Source: Bradyrhizobium sp. 132
GTDB taxonomy: Bacteria > Pseudomonadota > Alphaproteobacteria > Rhizobiales > Xanthobacteraceae
DNA length: 64,000 nt
Assembly (NCBI RefSeq): GCF_023074185.1
Contig: NZ_JADPKY010000097.1
Location: 1 to 64,000, forward strand
Direction of reading: 5' to 3'
Shown here in pieces: positions 41,708 through 50,696 of the stretch (within the stretch, counting starts at the first letter, position 1; every line of letters starts with the position of its first letter). A program made the position numbers and the translations under genes. The notes under the pieces are model-generated. The model saw only the letters and a program-made list of their open reading frames with translations. It was not told the origin of the DNA and did no database searches.

Positions 41708-42295
41708 TCAGGCCTTGCGAACGACGAGATGCAGCATGTTCGCCGGTGTCTCGTCAAAGCTCTGGATCACGTTCCTGTCCGACGACAGCGTGATCCATGG
41801 CCCCGCGGTGGCGTAGGCCGCCTCGAGCCATTCTGCCGACGCATAATTGTAATAGCGCCCGAGGCTGTCCCGGCCGTCGCCCTCGCCCATCTTGTAGCTG
41901 GCATAGAACACGCCTGACGGCCTGAGCGCGCGATGAATCCGCGCCAGGATGCCGGCGAGCTCGTCGCGCGGCACGTGCAGGAGACAGGCGCTGGCCCAGG
42001 CGCCGTCATAGGCCTCGTGCGCGTCAAGCTGGTCGAACCGCATCGCCTCGACGGGATGACCGAGCCGCCGCGACGCGATCTCGGCCATTTCAGGCGAGCC
42101 GTCGGTAGCGCGCACCGAAAAACCTTCGACCAGCATCACCGCCGAATGATTGCCGGCACCACAGCCGAGTTCGAGGATCGAGCTACTGGGTTGCAGCAAA
42201 GCCAGAAAACCGCGCAGCCGCGTCGAGGGCGCCTTGGCCCATCCGGCATAAGCCTCGGCGTTCTCCCGGTAGAACTGCAATGTGGTCTCATCCAT
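41708..42295 (-). CDS. class I SAM-dependent methyltransferase
   Basis: 195 residues with the Rossmann methyltransferase motifs: motif I ILELGCGAGNHSAVM near 40-54, post-I VRATDGSPEMAEIASRRLG, motif II/III WASACLLHVPRDELAGILARIHRALRPSGVFYASYKMGE. It ends in LHLVVRKA. Substrate unknown. ATG 42295 was chosen since MDETTLQFYRENAEAYA is the usual opening of the family; the upstream extension is not supported. Confidence 0.88.
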   Translation of the reverse strand: MDETTLQFYRENAEAYAGWAKAPSTRLRGFLALLQPSSSILELGCGAGNHSAVMLVEGFSVRATDGSPEMAEIASRRLGHPVEAMRFDQLDAHEAYDGAWASACLLHVPRDELAGILARIHRALRPSGVFYASYKMGEGDGRDSLGRYYNYASAEWLEAAYATAGPWITLSSDRNVIQSFDETPANMLHLVVRKA

Positions 42296-42480
42296 GGCGT
42301 CACTCACTTCGGCAGGTCCTCGACCAGCCTGCCTACTCTGCAAGCAGCCCGGCATCAACCGGCGGTGTTGCCGAAGGATGACACTGCGGCAAAAACAACC
42401 GGCGCTCCGGATTGCCTCTACAGGTTGTCACCCGTCCGCAGCTATATTCGCCCATCGCAATTGATTGATTCGGGGCAGAC

Positions 42481-43251
42481 ATGAATTGGAAGATGATATC
42501 TGCGCTCGGCGCGATCTCACTCGCAGCCGTCGCGACCCAGGCCAACGCCGCTGATCTCGCCGCCCGCCCGTACACCAAGGCGCCGCCGATGATCGCTGCG
42601 GTCTACAATTGGAGCGGCTTCTACATCGGCGCCAACGGCGGCTATGGTACGTCGCACAAGTGCTGGGACCAGACGGTTGGTTTCTCCCCCGCAACTGCCG
42701 AAGGATGCCATGATGCGACGGGCGCCGTCGCCGGCGGCCAGATCGGCTATCGCTGGCAGAGCAACGCCTTCGTGTTCGGTCTCGAAGCGCAGGGCGATTG
42801 GGCCGACCTCTCCGGCCGGAATACCAGCACCGTGTTCGGCGTCGCGAACCGCACCCGCGTTGATGCCTTCGGCCTCTTCACCGGCCAGGTCGGGTACGCC
42901 TGGAACAACGTGCTGCTTTACGCGAAGGGCGGCGCCGCGGTCACCCGCGATCGCTACGCCGGCATCGGGACCGGCGGTCTGGCCGGGGCCGAGTTCGACG
43001 GCGCCAAGGAGACCCGCTGGGGCGGCACGGTCGGCGTCGGCTTCGAATACGGTTTTGCCCAGAACTGGTCGGTTGGCCTCGAATACGACCACTTGTTCAT
43101 GGGTCGGCACGACGTCAACCTGCTGGCAACTGGCCTCGCAGCGCCCGCTGCCGGAACGTTCTCGCGCACCGAACGCATCGGTCAGGATGTCGACTTGATC
43201 ACCGCACGCATCAACTACAGGTTCGGCGGACCGATCATCGCGAAGTACTGA
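42481..43251 (+). CDS. outer-membrane beta-barrel protein (Omp31/OmpW-like), paralogue 1
   Basis: 256 residues. Signal peptide ends near ANA (TQANA/ADLAARPY). Alternating hydrophobic strands with YNWSGFYIGANGGYG and an aromatic-rich end (FGGPIIAKY) are the marks of a small eight-stranded porin-like barrel. The mature N-terminus AADLAARPYTKAP is shared with the barrel at 48547 (AADLAARPYVKAP) and partly with the one at 50697. Likely an abundant surface protein; function unknown. ATG 42481 follows GGGGCAGAC. Confidence 0.88.
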   Translation: MNWKMISALGAISLAAVATQANAADLAARPYTKAPPMIAAVYNWSGFYIGANGGYGTSHKCWDQTVGFSPATAEGCHDATGAVAGGQIGYRWQSNAFVFGLEAQGDWADLSGRNTSTVFGVANRTRVDAFGLFTGQVGYAWNNVLLYAKGGAAVTRDRYAGIGTGGLAGAEFDGAKETRWGGTVGVGFEYGFAQNWSVGLEYDHLFMGRHDVNLLATGLAAPAAGTFSRTERIGQDVDLITARINYRFGGPIIAKY

Positions 43252-43258
43252 GGTCTCC

Positions 43259-43369
43259 TGTCCCGGACGCGCGAAGCGCGAGCCGGGACCCATAAGGCTG
43301 CAGCAAAGTAACAATGGGCCCCGGCTCTGCAGCGCACCGCCAAGAGGCGCTGCGCTGCGTCCGGGGCAC
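43259..43369. repeat. dispersed palindromic repeat, copy A
   Basis: A 111-base element bounded by TGTCCCGGACGC and GCGTCCGGGGCA, which are inverted. Inside are GAGCCGGGACCCAT and TGGGCCCCGGCTC arms separated by about 22 bases. It has no coding potential. A related 142-base copy lies at 60210-60351, so the element is dispersed. It is between the barrel gene and argC. Confidence 0.8.
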
Positions 43370-43378
43370 TACCGTGCC

Positions 43379-44362
43379 CTACTTCTCCGGTAGGCCCAGC
43401 ATCAGCCGCATGTTCTGCACGGCGGCCCCCGAGGCGCCCTTGCCGAGATTGTCGAGCCGCGCGACCAGCACCGCCTGATGGTACTTGTCGCTGGCGAAGA
43501 CGTAGAGCTCGAGCATGTTGGTCTCGTTGAGCGCTTCCGGCTCGAGCTTGCCGCCCTTGGTCGTCTCGTTCTGAAGCGGCATCACCGAAACATACTTCGA
43601 GCCGGCGTAACGCTTTGCCAGTGCGGCTTGCAGGTCTGCACCATCAGGCTTGCCGGGCAGCGTGTCGAGTTGAAGCGGCACCGAGACCAGCATGCCCTGC
43701 CGGTAGTTGCCGACAGAGGGAATGAAGATCGGCCGTCGCGTCAGGTTCGAATAAAGCTGCATCTCCGGCAGATGCTTGTGCTCGAAGCCGAGGCCGTAGA
43801 GCTCGAAGGGCGGCGCGCTGCCGTCTTCGAAGCTTGCGATCATCGACTTGCCGCCGCCGGAATAGCCGCTCACCGCATTGACGGTGACGGGATAGTCCGA
43901 AGGCAACAGGCCGGCATCGACGATCGGCCGCAATAGCGCGATCGCGCCGGTCGGATAGCAACCGGGATTGGACACCTTCTTCGCCGCCTTGATCTTGCCG
44001 GCCTGGTCGGGCGTGAGCTCCGGAAAGCCATAGGCCCAGTCGGGCGCGACCCGGTACGCGGTCGAGGCGTCCAGCACCTTCGGGCCCGACGGTCCCATGC
44101 TGTCGATGAGCGCGACGGTTTCCCTGGCAGCATCATCCGGCAGGCAGAGGATCACGAGATCCACCTCCTCCATCAGCGCCTTCTTGGCTGCGGGGTCCTT
44201 GCGCTTGTCGTCGGCGATCGTCTTCACCGCAACGTCGCTCTGGAGCTTCAGCCGCTCGTTGATGCCGAGGCCGGTGGTGCCCGAGCCGCCGTCGACGAAG
44301 ACGGTGGCCGGCTTCTTCGTAGCGCCAGTGGTCGGTGCTTTCGTCGTTTCAGTGAGGCTCAT
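43379..44362 (-). CDS. argC: N-acetyl-gamma-glutamyl-phosphate reductase, type 2
   Basis: 327 residues; reduces N-acetylglutamyl-phosphate to the semialdehyde in arginine synthesis. Motifs VFVDGGSGTTGLGINERL (NADP site near 22), active-site Cys in NPGCYPTGA near 132, and GFEHKHLPEMQ. It is of the shorter type 2 form, with an N-terminal extension of about 20 residues rich in Thr and Lys. ATG 44362 overlaps the PaiB-like gene by four bases (ATGA). Confidence 0.95.
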   Translation of the reverse strand: MSLTETTKAPTTGATKKPATVFVDGGSGTTGLGINERLKLQSDVAVKTIADDKRKDPAAKKALMEEVDLVILCLPDDAARETVALIDSMGPSGPKVLDASTAYRVAPDWAYGFPELTPDQAGKIKAAKKVSNPGCYPTGAIALLRPIVDAGLLPSDYPVTVNAVSGYSGGGKSMIASFEDGSAPPFELYGLGFEHKHLPEMQLYSNLTRRPIFIPSVGNYRQGMLVSVPLQLDTLPGKPDGADLQAALAKRYAGSKYVSVMPLQNETTKGGKLEPEALNETNMLELYVFASDKYHQAVLVARLDNLGKGASGAAVQNMRLMLGLPEK

Positions 44363-45027
44363 GGCGCGCTCCTTTCGAGCATGTTCGTTTCGTTCGCGAA
44401 GGCTTCCGGCCTCACGTCCTGCATCAGTTGCGCGATCTCTCTCGCGTCGGCAGCAGGCTGCGCGCCGAGCGCATTGGCAATCGCCGTATAATCGGCGTCG
44501 GACTTGTGCTGGTTGAGCTTGAAGCTGCCTTCGACCTCCTCAACCGTCATGACCAGCCCTACAATTCCCTTCTTCAACGCTTCCAGCCTGCCGGCCGTCA
44601 TCTTGCCCGACGTCCACGGCGTCTTCGGCAACAGCCAGTTTTCGAACTTCTCGCTGAGCGTGTCGATCTGCACCGCCAGCTCGTCATCCGACAGGAGCCG
44701 CACCGGCCCGCTCAGATGCACCGATTGGTAGAGCCAGGTCGGCACCTGATCCGGCGAGACGTACCAGTCCGGCGACACATAGGCATCGGGGCCGTTGACC
44801 GCGAGCAGCCAGGACGCCGCGTCGCCTGCCAGTTTTAGCAGCGGATTGTGACGGGCGACATGAAAGGCGGCCTGCGGCGTGCCGTCAGCGGCATAGGTCA
44901 GGTAGAACGGCAGCGGCGACGCGACAGGCTTGTGGCCGTCGAAGGCGCACATGGTGCCGAAGCCGCGCTCGCCTGCGAATTTCAGGCTCGCGGTGCGGTC
45001 CTGCTTGAAAAAGGGTGGCGTGTACAT
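44359..45027 (-). CDS. FMN-binding protein of the PaiB family
   Basis: 222 residues starting MYTPPFFKQD, the PaiB opening. GERGFGTMCAFDG, HVARHNPLLK, VNGPDAYVSPDWY and QVPTWLYQSVHLSG are typical of the split-barrel FMN-binding fold. In Bacillus PaiB acts as a negative regulator of sporulation and protease genes; here the role is unknown. Start ATG 45027 follows GGGAGACCACG. Its stop overlaps the argC start, so the two are translated together. Confidence 0.88.
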   Translation of the reverse strand: MYTPPFFKQDRTASLKFAGERGFGTMCAFDGHKPVASPLPFYLTYAADGTPQAAFHVARHNPLLKLAGDAASWLLAVNGPDAYVSPDWYVSPDQVPTWLYQSVHLSGPVRLLSDDELAVQIDTLSEKFENWLLPKTPWTSGKMTAGRLEALKKGIVGLVMTVEEVEGSFKLNQHKSDADYTAIANALGAQPAADAREIAQLMQDVRPEAFANETNMLERSAP

Positions 45028-45249
45028 CGTGGTCTCCCGTTGGCCTCCTTGGGGCCGCCGGATCAGATCGCGCTGACAGGAGAAAGAATGCCGCGGATCG
45101 GATCCAGCGGCAAAGACGATGATCTCAAACGCGATCGACCGCCCAAACCGCAAGACTGCGGCGGCGGCGACGGGCGAACAGAATGGTCGCGGCGTTGATC
45201 ATGGCGCGCGGCTATAAAGCCATATCCGGATTTCGTCAAGGTTTTGGCG

Positions 45250-45780
45250 TCAGACCACCCGCCAGAGCCATTCCATGAACTTCGCAAGCACGTCGCCAAA
45301 CAGAAGGAGCGCGGCCGACCAGACCAGCGCCGAGACGAAATTGGCGGCCTGGAAGCTCCAATAGGGCATCTCGAAGATGCCGGCTGCGAGCGGCACTGAG
45401 GCACGCAAGGGGCCGAAGAAGCGGCCGATGAAGATGCTGGGCACGCCCCAGCTCCGAACGAAGGCCTCGCCCCTGGGCAGGAGTTCCGGATAGCGCGAGA
45501 GCGGCCACATCTGGGCGACCCGCTCCTTGTAGCGATAGCCGAACCAGTAGGAGACCCAGTCGCCCAGCGCCGCGCCGATGCCGCCGGCGATCCAGACTGG
45601 ATAGAAGCTGATGCCGCTGGCGCCGATCAGCGCGCCGATCGCGACCAACGCGCCCCAGGCCGGGATCAAGAGCGAGATGAAGGCGAGCGACTCCCCGAAG
45701 GCCAGCAGGAACACGATCGGGGCCGCCCAGGCCTGGTGAGCACGCACGAAGTCGGCCAGTGCGTGCGCATAATGCTCCAT
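45250..45780 (-). CDS. DedA family membrane protein
   Basis: 176 residues with DedA/SNARE-associated features: FGESLAFISLLIPAWGALV, a loop with GYRYKERVAQMW, then FIGRFFGPLRASVPLAAGIFEMPYWSFQAANFVSALVW (the conserved F/G-R-F-x-x-P-R). Four or five membrane helices. DedA proteins are linked to lipid (undecaprenyl phosphate and phospholipid) scrambling. ATG 45780 follows GGGAAGG at a long spacing. Confidence 0.88.
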   Translation of the reverse strand: MEHYAHALADFVRAHQAWAAPIVFLLAFGESLAFISLLIPAWGALVAIGALIGASGISFYPVWIAGGIGAALGDWVSYWFGYRYKERVAQMWPLSRYPELLPRGEAFVRSWGVPSIFIGRFFGPLRASVPLAAGIFEMPYWSFQAANFVSALVWSAALLLFGDVLAKFMEWLWRVV

Positions 45781-46051
45781 TCCAGATCGCCTTCCCGCCC
45801 CACCTTGAGGTCTGCTCGATGAAAAAGACTGGTAAGGCAATGGCTTGTGTGACATCAAGTCACAAATCCCGACCCAGACCGGCCGCAGACGTCAAATTGC
45901 CGGGAATTGGTGGGCCTGTGGCGTAAAATCGCTGGCATCGGCTGCCGCGCAGACCGGCCAGCCGGCACGCGATGACCTTTTCAAACGAGCCGTGGCATAG
46001 TCGGCGTAACCGATTCGCCGCCTCCGCGGCCCTGAAAGCACATCAAGATAC

Positions 46052-48097
46052 ATGTCCAAGCAATTGAAACCGAAAGCCAAAGACGACTTTTTTGGCGGTG
46101 ACGAGCCCAAATCCCGCGCGCCCGCCAAGGCAACCTCGCGTGCGAGCGGTGCGGAGGCCGACTACACCGCGGCCGATATCGAGGTGCTCGAAGGCCTGGA
46201 ACCGGTGCGCCGCCGGCCCGGCATGTATATCGGTGGCACCGACGAGAAGGCGTTGCATCACCTTTTCGCCGAGGTCATCGACAATTCAATGGACGAGGCG
46301 CTGGCAGGGCATGCGACCTTCATCGGAGTCGATTTGAGCGCGGACGGCTTTTTGACCGTCATCGACAACGGGCGCGGCATCCCCATTGATCCGCATCCGA
46401 AGTTTCCGAAGAAGTCGGCACTCGAAGTCATCATGTGCACGCTGCACTCGGGCGGCAAGTTCGACTCCAAGGTCTACGAGACCTCGGGCGGCCTGCACGG
46501 CGTCGGCATCTCCGTGGTGAACGCCCTCTCCTCGCTGCTCGAGGTCGAGGTCGCGCGCAGCCAGAAGCTCTATCGCATGACGTTCGAGCGCGGCCACCCG
46601 AAGGGCAAGCTCGAGGATCTCGGCAAGGTCAACAATCGCCGCGGCACGCGTGTGCGCTTCAAGCCCGACACCGACATCTTCGGCGCCAAGGCCGCGTTCA
46701 AGCCGCAGCGCCTGTTCAAGATGACGCGCTCGAAGGCGTATCTGTTCGGCGGCGTCGAGATCCGCTGGAACTGCGCGCCCGAACTGCTCAAGGGCGTCGA
46801 GGACGTGCCAGCGGAAGCGACGTTCCACTTCCCCGGTGGCCTCAAGGATTATCTGGCGGCTGCGATCCACGCCGACACGCTGGTGCATCCTGACGTCTTC
46901 TCCGGCAAATCGGGCCGCAACGGCGCGCATGGCGCCTGCGAATGGGCCGTGGCCTGGACCGCCGATGCCGACGGCTTCCTCTCCTCCTACACCAACACCG
47001 TGCCGACGCCGGACGGCGGCACGCACGAATCCGGCCTGCGCAGCGCGCTTCTGCGCGGCCTGAAGGATCACGCCGAGCGCGTCGGCCAGGGCAAGCGCGC
47101 GTCGTCCATTACGTCGGAAGACGTGATGGTGGGTGCAGCCGTGATGCTCTCGGTGTTCGTGCGCGAGCCTGAATTCCAGGGTCAGACCAAGGACCGTCTC
47201 GCCACAGCGGAAGCGCAGCGCATCGTCGAACAGGCGATGAAGGATCCGTTCGACCATTGGTTGTCGGGCAATCCGAATATGGCCAACAGGCTGCTCGACT
47301 TCGTGATCGACCGCGCCGAAGACCGGCTGCGGCGGCGCCAGGAAAAGGAAACCGCGCGCAAGACCGCCGGCAAGAAGCTTCGCCTGCCCGGCAAGCTCGC
47401 CGACTGCAGCGATGCGGGCTTGGACGGCTCAGAACTCTTCATCGTCGAGGGCGATTCGGCCGGCGGCAGCGCCAAGCAGGCGCGCGACCGCAAGACCCAG
47501 GCCGTGCTGCCGCTGCGCGGCAAGATCCTCAACGTCGCATCGGCCGGCAAGGACAAGCTGACGGCAAACACGCAGCTCGCCGATCTCGTGCAGGCGATCG
47601 GCTGCGGCATGCTTGCGCAGTATCGCGAAGAGGACCTGCGCTACCAGCGCATCATCATCATGACCGACGCCGACGTCGACGGCGCGCACATTGCCTCGCT
47701 GCTGATCACCTTCTTCTACCGGCAGATGCCGCGGCTGATCGACGAGGGCCACCTCTTCCTGGCCGTGCCGCCGCTCTACAAGCTGACCAACGGCACGAAG
47801 TCGATCTATGCCCGCGACGACGCGCACAAGGCGGCGTTGATCAAGAGCGAGTTCAGCGCCAACGCCAAAGTCGAGGTGAACCGCTTCAAAGGCCTCGGCG
47901 AGATGATGCCGGCGCAGCTCAAGGAAACAACCATGGATCCCGCCAAGCGCACCATGCTGAAGGTGGTCCTGCTTGCCGACGACCGCGACACCACGGCGGA
48001 TTCGGTGGAGCGCCTGATGGGAACCAAGGCCGAGGCACGCTTCGCATTCATCTCGGACAAGGCCGAGTTCGCCAATGAGGAATTGCTGGACGTCTGA
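46052..48097 (+). CDS. parE: DNA topoisomerase IV subunit B
   Basis: 681 residues. GHKL ATPase N-terminal part: VLEGLEPVRRRPGMYIG near 49, DNSMDEALAG (ATP/Mg), NGRGIPIDPHPK and GGLHGVGISVVNALS. Toprim: LFIVEGDSAGGSAKQARDRKTQAVLPLRGKILNV near 466-500 and TDADVDGAHIASLL near 540. It decatenates chromosomes with ParC (not in this window). A variable N-terminus of about 45 residues (KPKAKDDFFGGDEPKSRAPAK) precedes. GyrB is excluded by length (about 810 there) and the shorter C-terminal region. Confidence 0.95.
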   Translation: MSKQLKPKAKDDFFGGDEPKSRAPAKATSRASGAEADYTAADIEVLEGLEPVRRRPGMYIGGTDEKALHHLFAEVIDNSMDEALAGHATFIGVDLSADGFLTVIDNGRGIPIDPHPKFPKKSALEVIMCTLHSGGKFDSKVYETSGGLHGVGISVVNALSSLLEVEVARSQKLYRMTFERGHPKGKLEDLGKVNNRRGTRVRFKPDTDIFGAKAAFKPQRLFKMTRSKAYLFGGVEIRWNCAPELLKGVEDVPAEATFHFPGGLKDYLAAAIHADTLVHPDVFSGKSGRNGAHGACEWAVAWTADADGFLSSYTNTVPTPDGGTHESGLRSALLRGLKDHAERVGQGKRASSITSEDVMVGAAVMLSVFVREPEFQGQTKDRLATAEAQRIVEQAMKDPFDHWLSGNPNMANRLLDFVIDRAEDRLRRRQEKETARKTAGKKLRLPGKLADCSDAGLDGSELFIVEGDSAGGSAKQARDRKTQAVLPLRGKILNVASAGKDKLTANTQLADLVQAIGCGMLAQYREEDLRYQRIIIMTDADVDGAHIASLLITFFYRQMPRLIDEGHLFLAVPPLYKLTNGTKSIYARDDAHKAALIKSEFSANAKVEVNRFKGLGEMMPAQLKETTMDPAKRTMLKVVLLADDRDTTADSVERLMGTKAEARFAFISDKAEFANEELLDV

Positions 48098-48129
48098 CCC
48101 TCAGACGCTGCACGCTCCGCGTCCCCATC

Positions 48130-48160
48130 AAGAGCCCCGGCGTGATGCCGGGGCTCTTTT
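48130..48160 (+). terminator. parE: intrinsic terminator of parE
   Basis: AAGAGCCCCGGC (48130-48141) pairs with GCCGGGGCTCTT (48147-48158), loop GTGAT, followed by a T run to 48160. It lies 33 bases after the parE stop. Confidence 0.88.
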
Positions 48161-48546
48161 GCTTGTGGGGACGACAACCGCCCTTCCCCAACGATCCCGC
48201 CAACGATTCGCCTCGACTTCGTGATTCCGGCGCCGCAAGCCGACTCAGCCAACGACTCAGCGGGCCAAGGCTGATGCAGGATTGCCTCGATTTCGGACAA
48301 AGCCAGATTTGCTAACCAAAAGTTACCGGGATCAGAAACTCGGAAATTGACGTAACGCACTGGAAATGTAGCATTATTTCAAGCTTCAGCGACGGTGCTT
48401 GGATTCCCTGCCGTGAGGCGTTTCCCGGCGACTGTGCCTGTCCTGCAACAGCATTTCGACGGGAAGCGTCTATAGTCCGGGCATCAGATCACTCGGACTT
48501 CAGTGCGCTCGCGCCTGCCAGACAGACCAAAGCTTGGGGATTTAAA
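48161..48546. other. long upstream region of barrel protein 2
   Basis: 386 bases without a gene. There is a -10-like TATAGT near 48471-48476 at about 70 bases before the ATG, with a poor -35. The rest holds no recognised RNA or repeat. Confidence 0.45.
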
Positions 48547-49329
48547 ATGAAGAAGATTTTGCTCGCACTGACCGCGGTTGCCGCGATGACCGGTTCGGCC
48601 TCGGCCGCTGACCTTGCTGCCCGTCCCTACGTGAAGGCCCCGATGCCGGCGCCCGTCGCCAACTGGACCGGCTTCTACATCTTCGGCGGCGGCGGCGGCG
48701 GCATCTCGGCCTCCGACCAGCACGTGCAGACCACGGTTGGCGCAGTTCCCCTGACGATCGATCAGCGCCAGGGTGGCTCGGGTTGGTTCGGCACCGTCGG
48801 TCTCGGCTACGACTGGCAGTTCAGCGGCACCTGGGTCGCCGGCGTGTTCGCTGACGGTCAGTTTGGCAGCATCCGCGCTACCATCCAGGATCCGATTCTT
48901 GGCATCACCGGCAACCAGAAGCTGGAAGACTCCTGGGCCGCCGGTATCCGCCTCGGCTACCTGGTCGCTCCGAACGTTCTCTCCTACGTCAACGGCGGTT
49001 ACTCCGGCGCTCACTTCGGCCAGACCAACTTCATGACGCTGGCCGGCGTTCCCGCTGGTGTCCATCTCAACAGCTACAACCGCAACGGCTGGTTCATCGG
49101 CGGTGGCGTCGAGAACAACCTGAACATCTTCGGCATCCAGTCGCCCGGCTGGTTCATGAAGACCGAGTATCGTTCGGCCTTCTACAATGCGAAGTCCCAG
49201 GACACCCTCACCGACGTTGGTAATCTTCCGATCGGCACCAGCATCCGCGCCAACAGCTGGAACCAGACGATCTCGACCTCGCTGGTCTACCGCTTCAACT
49301 GGACCGGTCCGCTCGTCGCCAAGTACTGA
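48547..49329 (+). CDS. outer-membrane beta-barrel protein, paralogue 2
   Basis: 260 residues. Signal peptide MKKILLALTAVAAMTGSASA cut before ADLAARPYV. Strands alternate through FYIFGGGGGGISASD, DWQFSGTWVAGVFADGQFG, and the end reads YRFNWTGPLVAKY. Terminal aromatic and barrel size suggest an OmpA-like/Omp31 porin. A strong terminator follows. Codon use is high-expression-like (many GGC/CTG, TAC, AAC), so it may be a major membrane protein. Confidence 0.88.
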   Translation: MKKILLALTAVAAMTGSASAADLAARPYVKAPMPAPVANWTGFYIFGGGGGGISASDQHVQTTVGAVPLTIDQRQGGSGWFGTVGLGYDWQFSGTWVAGVFADGQFGSIRATIQDPILGITGNQKLEDSWAAGIRLGYLVAPNVLSYVNGGYSGAHFGQTNFMTLAGVPAGVHLNSYNRNGWFIGGGVENNLNIFGIQSPGWFMKTEYRSAFYNAKSQDTLTDVGNLPIGTSIRANSWNQTISTSLVYRFNWTGPLVAKY

Positions 49330-49352
49330 TCTGATCTAACCTTTCAGACGTC

Positions 49353-49380
49353 AAAGCCCCGGCATCGCCCGGGGCTTTTT
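49353..49380 (+). terminator. intrinsic terminator of barrel gene 2
   Basis: AAAGCCCCGG (49353-49362) pairs with CCGGGGCTTT (49369-49378), loop CATCGC, then TTTTT to 49380. Confidence 0.88.
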
Positions 49381-49608
49381 CGTTTTGCGGTAGCTGCTGA
49401 TGCCTGCTTTCAGCGATCGGTGCCCGTCTCGGGTTGTAGCCGCAACGCCCTTGGATAATCTTGCATACGGACATGCATCCTCGCTGCGGCCTGCATCAAC
49501 AGCCATTGTATCCGAACCACAGCTACGGCTAGTCTTCCGGCAAGTTTTCGGGCCGCGGCAATCGTTCATGCCGCGTCGCGACAGAAGCCGACCAACGGGG
49601 AGGAATGC

Positions 49609-49794
49609 ATGCGCAGATTTCTGCTGATCGCAGGCCTGTTTGCTCTCGCCGTCGGGCTGCTCTGGATCGGACAGGGCACGGGCACCATTGCCTGGCCGCG
49701 ATCGAGCTTCATGGTCAACCAGCTGCAATGGGCCGGCTATGGCGCAGCCATGGCCGGCTTCGGGCTGGTACTGATCTGGCAGAGCAACCAATAG
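49609..49794 (+). CDS. small membrane protein, 61 aa
   Basis: ATG 49609 follows GGGGAGGAATGC, a strong ribosome site. Two hydrophobic segments (RRFLLIAGLFALAVGLLWIG and QWAGYGAAMAGFGLVLIW) flank a short loop with GTIAWPRSSFM. No known family. The good ribosome site and the fact that the next gene starts 22 bases after its stop support a real gene, cotranscribed with the SDR. Confidence 0.72.
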   Translation: MRRFLLIAGLFALAVGLLWIGQGTGTIAWPRSSFMVNQLQWAGYGAAMAGFGLVLIWQSNQ

Positions 49795-49815
49795 AAGAAA
49801 CCAGGGAATAGCAGC

Positions 49816-50586
49816 ATGACATCCAGTCGTTTCGATCTCCGCGGCAAGGTCGCGATTGTCACGGGAGGCAATGGCGGCATCGGGCTCGGCATGGCCCGCG
49901 GCCTCGCCGATGCCGGCGCCAACATCGCCGTGGTCGGACGCAACGAAACCAAATCCGCCGCCGCCGTCGCCGATCTCAGTCAGCGCGGCGTGAAGGCGAT
50001 CTCGGTTCCCACCGACGTCACCGACAAGGCGGCAGTCGCGGCGATGATCGATCGCGTCGTCGGGGATCTCGGCCGCATCGACATCCTCATCAACAATGCC
50101 GGCATGAGCATCCGCAAGCCGCCGCACGAGCTCGAGCTCGACGAGTGGAACAAGGTGATCGACACCAACCTCACCAGCGCCTTCGTGTGCTCGAAGCTGG
50201 CCTATCCGGCGCTGAAGGCGTCCGGCAACGGCAAGGTGATCAACATCGGTTCGATGATGTCGATCTTCGGCGCGAGCTTCGCCGCGGCCTATGCAGCGAG
50301 CAAGGGCGGCATCGTGCAGTACACGCGTGCCTGCGCCAATGCATGGGCACCCGACAACATCCAGGTCAACGCCATCCTGCCGGGCTGGATCGACACCGAC
50401 CTGACCCGCGGTGCGCGGCAGCAGGTCTCGGGGTTGCACGAACGGGTGCTGGCACGCACGCCTGCGGGGCGTTGGGGCGACATCGACGACTTCGCCGGCA
50501 TCACCGTGTTCCTGGCCTCGTCCGCCTCGAACTTCGTCACCGGCACCGCGATCCCCGTCGATGGCGGCTTCTCGGTGATGGCGTAG
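49816..50586 (+). CDS. SDR family oxidoreductase
   Basis: 256 residues. Classical SDR: TGGNGGIGLGMARGLADAGA near 16, NNAGMS near 94, Ser in INIGSMMSIFG and YAASKGG catalytic motif near 158, then PGWIDTDLTRGA. It resembles FabG/gluconate dehydrogenase-like enzymes; the substrate is unknown. It follows a small membrane protein by 21 bases and ends before a bidirectional terminator. Confidence 0.9.
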   Translation: MTSSRFDLRGKVAIVTGGNGGIGLGMARGLADAGANIAVVGRNETKSAAAVADLSQRGVKAISVPTDVTDKAAVAAMIDRVVGDLGRIDILINNAGMSIRKPPHELELDEWNKVIDTNLTSAFVCSKLAYPALKASGNGKVINIGSMMSIFGASFAAAYAASKGGIVQYTRACANAWAPDNIQVNAILPGWIDTDLTRGARQQVSGLHERVLARTPAGRWGDIDDFAGITVFLASSASNFVTGTAIPVDGGFSVMA

Positions 50587-50611
50587 GCACTACGCGAAAA
50601 ACCTGCACACG

Positions 50612-50646
50612 AAAAAAGAAGCCCCGGACAATGCCGGGGCTTTTAA
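50612..50646. terminator. bidirectional intrinsic terminator
   Basis: AAGCCCCGG (50619-50627) pairs with CCGGGGCTT (50634-50642), loop ACAATG, with T bases on the plus side and GAAAAAAG (poly-T on the minus transcript) on the other. It serves the SDR gene and the convergent barrel gene 3. Confidence 0.85.
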
Positions 50647-50696
50647 ATTTGGGCAGTGATCGTCTTTTATAGCTGCTTGGTCGTTCGTTGACGCAC

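Noticed and set aside
46052..48097. GyrB instead of ParE
   Set aside because: 681 residues and the N-terminal layout fit ParE; GyrB is about 800 residues in this group.
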